Below, one piece after another: positions 63,827-64,000 of a DNA stretch of 64,000 bases. Within the stretch, counting starts at the first letter, position 1, and the number at the start of each line of letters is the position of its first letter. The DNA is from Pseudomonadota bacterium. GTDB lineage: Bacteria; Pseudomonadota; Alphaproteobacteria; Rhizobiales; Hyphomicrobiaceae. The notes below the pieces were generated by a model. The model ran no database searches, was not told the DNA's origin, and saw nothing but the letters and a program-made list of their open reading frames with translations. The stretch is taken from contig JAFECH010000369.1 in assembly GCA_018242255.1 (NCBI GenBank), forward strand, positions 1 through 64,000, read 5' to 3'. Position numbers and translations under genes: made by a program.

Positions 63827-64000
63827 ATGACGACAGCAGCGGCAATGAAAGCGGAGCCATTGTTCAGCCTTTTGAGCGCCTATCGGCGTCAGGAGGTGTC
63901 GGGATTTGACGAACTGCTGGAAAACGGCGGATCGATCCGTGAGCACTGGCGTCCGCTGCTCAGCGACCTAGCGCAGCTGAGCGAAGCCGAGCGCGACTTG
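63827..64000 (+). CDS. Start of a probable circularly permuted ATP-grasp protein, cut by window edge
   Basis: The first 58 residues are present, from ATG 63827; the frame is open to the end. EHWRPLLSDLAQLSEAERD matches the usual N-terminus of circularly permuted ATP-grasp type 2 proteins that follow DUF2126 genes. The catalytic domain lies beyond the window, so this is inferred from the N-terminus and position. GTCGGA precedes the ATG closely; an internal Met is six codons later. Confidence 0.65.
   Translation, partial: MTTAAAMKAEPLFSLLSAYRRQEVSGFDELLENGGSIREHWRPLLSDLAQLSEAERDL

Overview
The window comes from a methylotrophic alphaproteobacterium, most likely a Hyphomicrobium-like member of the Hyphomicrobiales. 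The case rests on a complete mxa methanol dehydrogenase cluster in the order F-J-G-I-R-S-A-C-K-L-D, an mxaZYX-type regulatory locus divergent from it, an lpiA-acvB pair, and an alphaproteobacterial heme-uptake operon. The genus is an inference; no rRNA gene is present.

Layout. 1-2.3 kb: the 3' part of a tRNA-Ala(CGC), then a TetR repressor divergent from a flavin monooxygenase that carries a frameshift. 2.7-5.8 kb: an Mla-type lipid transport cassette (STAS-MlaE permease, ATPase, and an MCE protein apparently fused to a PqiC-like auxiliary domain). 6.0-7.9 kb: an orphan NarL-type response regulator, a lanmodulin gene (lanM) and a small secreted protein. 7.9-19.4 kb (minus strand): the mxa cluster for periplasmic methanol oxidation, with a beta-propeller protein and a small Cys-containing protein at its 3' end. 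19.8-23.7 kb: mxaZ-, mxaY- and mxaX-like regulatory genes, then two exported proteins. 24.2-35.9 kb: a chemotaxis cluster (STAS, CheY, CheA, CheW, receptor, CheW, CheR, CheB) facing a receiver / GGDEF-EAL / soluble receptor-like operon, with a PilZ gene beside it. 35.9-39.9 kb: acvB and lpiA (lysyl-phosphatidylglycerol metabolism). 40.5-44.0 kb: small proteins, a LuxR-type regulator and a YeeE/YedE pair. 44.1-53.3 kb: an RND pump, a NYN-domain protein, an MFS exporter and an OmpR-type two-component system. 53.4-58.9 kb (minus strand): a heme-uptake operon led by two unrecognised genes. 59.0-64.0 kb: a zinc metallopeptidase divergent from a transglutaminase-DUF2126 protein and the start of a probable circularly permuted ATP-grasp gene.

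How the genes work together. MxaF/MxaI is the PQQ- and calcium-dependent methanol dehydrogenase. MxaG (cytochrome cL) accepts its electrons. MxaJ, MxaR, MxaS, MxaA, MxaC, MxaK, MxaL and MxaD serve maturation and calcium insertion. The MxaY/MxaX pair probably controls the cluster. MxaF has the calcium-type residue pattern (Ala two residues after the catalytic Asp), yet a lanthanide-binding lanmodulin is encoded just beyond the 3' end of the cluster on the opposite strand. No xoxF gene lies in the window. Strong hairpins after mxaF and after mxaI suggest that expression is graded along the cluster.

The most interesting items are lanM and its GGGAAA-rich leader beside the calcium-dependent dehydrogenase cluster, the soluble receptor-like protein in the chemotaxis/c-di-GMP region, and the two unknown genes leading the heme operon. 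Nothing here can be called a wholly new system from sequence reading alone.
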